The notes below the pieces were generated by a model. It made no database searches and was not told where the DNA came from. It saw only the letters and a list, made by a program, of their open reading frames with translations. The position numbers were made by a program, and so were the translations under genes. Positions 63,756 to 64,000 of a stretch of 64,000 nucleotides of DNA are shown here, piece by piece (positions within the stretch are counted from its first letter, which is position 1; each line of letters starts with the position of its first letter). Location of the stretch: the NCBI GenBank assembly GCA_009773455.1, contig WSXU01000008.1:124001-188000 (forward strand). The letters run 5' to 3'. The DNA comes from Bacteroidota bacterium. Lineage in GTDB: Bacteria > Bacteroidota > Bacteroidia > Bacteroidales > Lentimicrobiaceae.

Positions 63756-63917
63756 ACGAATAAACACGAGTTACATGAATAGAGAACGTGACGGAGCACC
63801 AGAAATTTCCCGGTCCCGGATCAGGTTAACGAATGATCAGGTCTCGCTGAGACTTCCTTCTGTAGGGTGTGGAGAATTGATAGGATAAGCCTGATCAAAA
63901 AACCATGTCACGCTGAG

Positions 63918-63935
63918 CCCCGATAGCTATCGGGG
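63918..63935. repeat. 18-base perfect palindrome, possible dispersed repeat
   Basis: CCCCGATAGCTATCGGGG within CACGCTGAGC...TCGAAGCGCAAC. The flanks fit a short dispersed intergenic element that many Bacteroidota genomes carry in multiple copies. Only one copy is in this window, and no gene follows to its right before the end. Confidence 0.5.
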
Positions 63936-64000
63936 TCGAAGCGCAACGGAATGTTCTTCTGTTGGCTATCGCTCAGGATAACAGATTAAAGCGGTTTATT

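Overview
The window is chromosomal DNA of a Bacteroidota bacterium, most likely order Bacteroidales. Indicators are start-proximal TAnnTTTG promoter -7 boxes, often followed by GCA; very weak Shine-Dalgarno sequences; Bacteroidota-typical families (DUF4270 lipoprotein, short glycogen-synthase-like protein, C69 dipeptidase, type III pantothenate kinase, SurA_N/PpiD-type foldase); and a secreted endonuclease I with a C-terminal domain like type IX secretion sorting signals. Most of the window is housekeeping. I saw no prophage, CRISPR array, integrase or intact insertion sequence. One RNA gene is present, tRNA-Phe(GAA).

Layout. 1-14.5 kb (mostly minus strand): 5' part of RNase R, an orphan receiver protein, a two-domain peptide ABC ATPase behind the mrdA-rodA cell-elongation pair, a small envelope operon (lipoprotein, VirK-like protein, YdcF-like protein), the DNA-protein crosslink sensor YedK, ElbB, a NUDIX hydrolase, and an operon of a hypothetical protein, an M28 peptidase and RsmI. 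14.6-20.6 kb (plus): thymidine kinase, two tandem cyclophilins, PheS, a degenerate stretch with a frameshifted beta-barrel gene, and a GT-C type glycosyltransferase. 20.8-31.3 kb (minus): a small membrane methyltransferase, a TetR-controlled RND efflux operon with a perfect inverted-repeat operator, a coiled-coil membrane protein and a C69 dipeptidase.

31.5-42 kb (mainly plus): atpDC, tRNA-Phe (minus), then a tight envelope-biogenesis run coaX, outer membrane protein, TPR protein, LptC, CBS/CorC membrane protein and PpiD, followed by ComF. 42-50.7 kb: pyruvate kinase, MntP-like exporter, secreted endonuclease, QueD, a hybrid histidine kinase whose N-terminus is split by a frameshift, a U32 peptidase and a broken PHP-type histidinol phosphatase. 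50.7-54 kb (minus): GNAT enzyme, then yceD-rpmF-plsX-fabH behind a promoter matching the Bacteroidota consensus. 54.1-64 kb: a 1077-residue multi-cofactor oxidoreductase that joins HcnA/HcnB/HcnC-like modules and a ferredoxin in one chain, a GT5-domain-only protein with a DUF4270 lipoprotein, GlmS and an S41 processing protease.

The most unusual items are the single-chain oxidoreductase, the GT5-only protein, the TetR operator, and three independent gene disruptions (near 18.77, 47.94 and 50.50 kb). The disruptions could be pseudogenes or sequence errors; the DNA alone cannot decide. No wholly new multi-gene system stands out.
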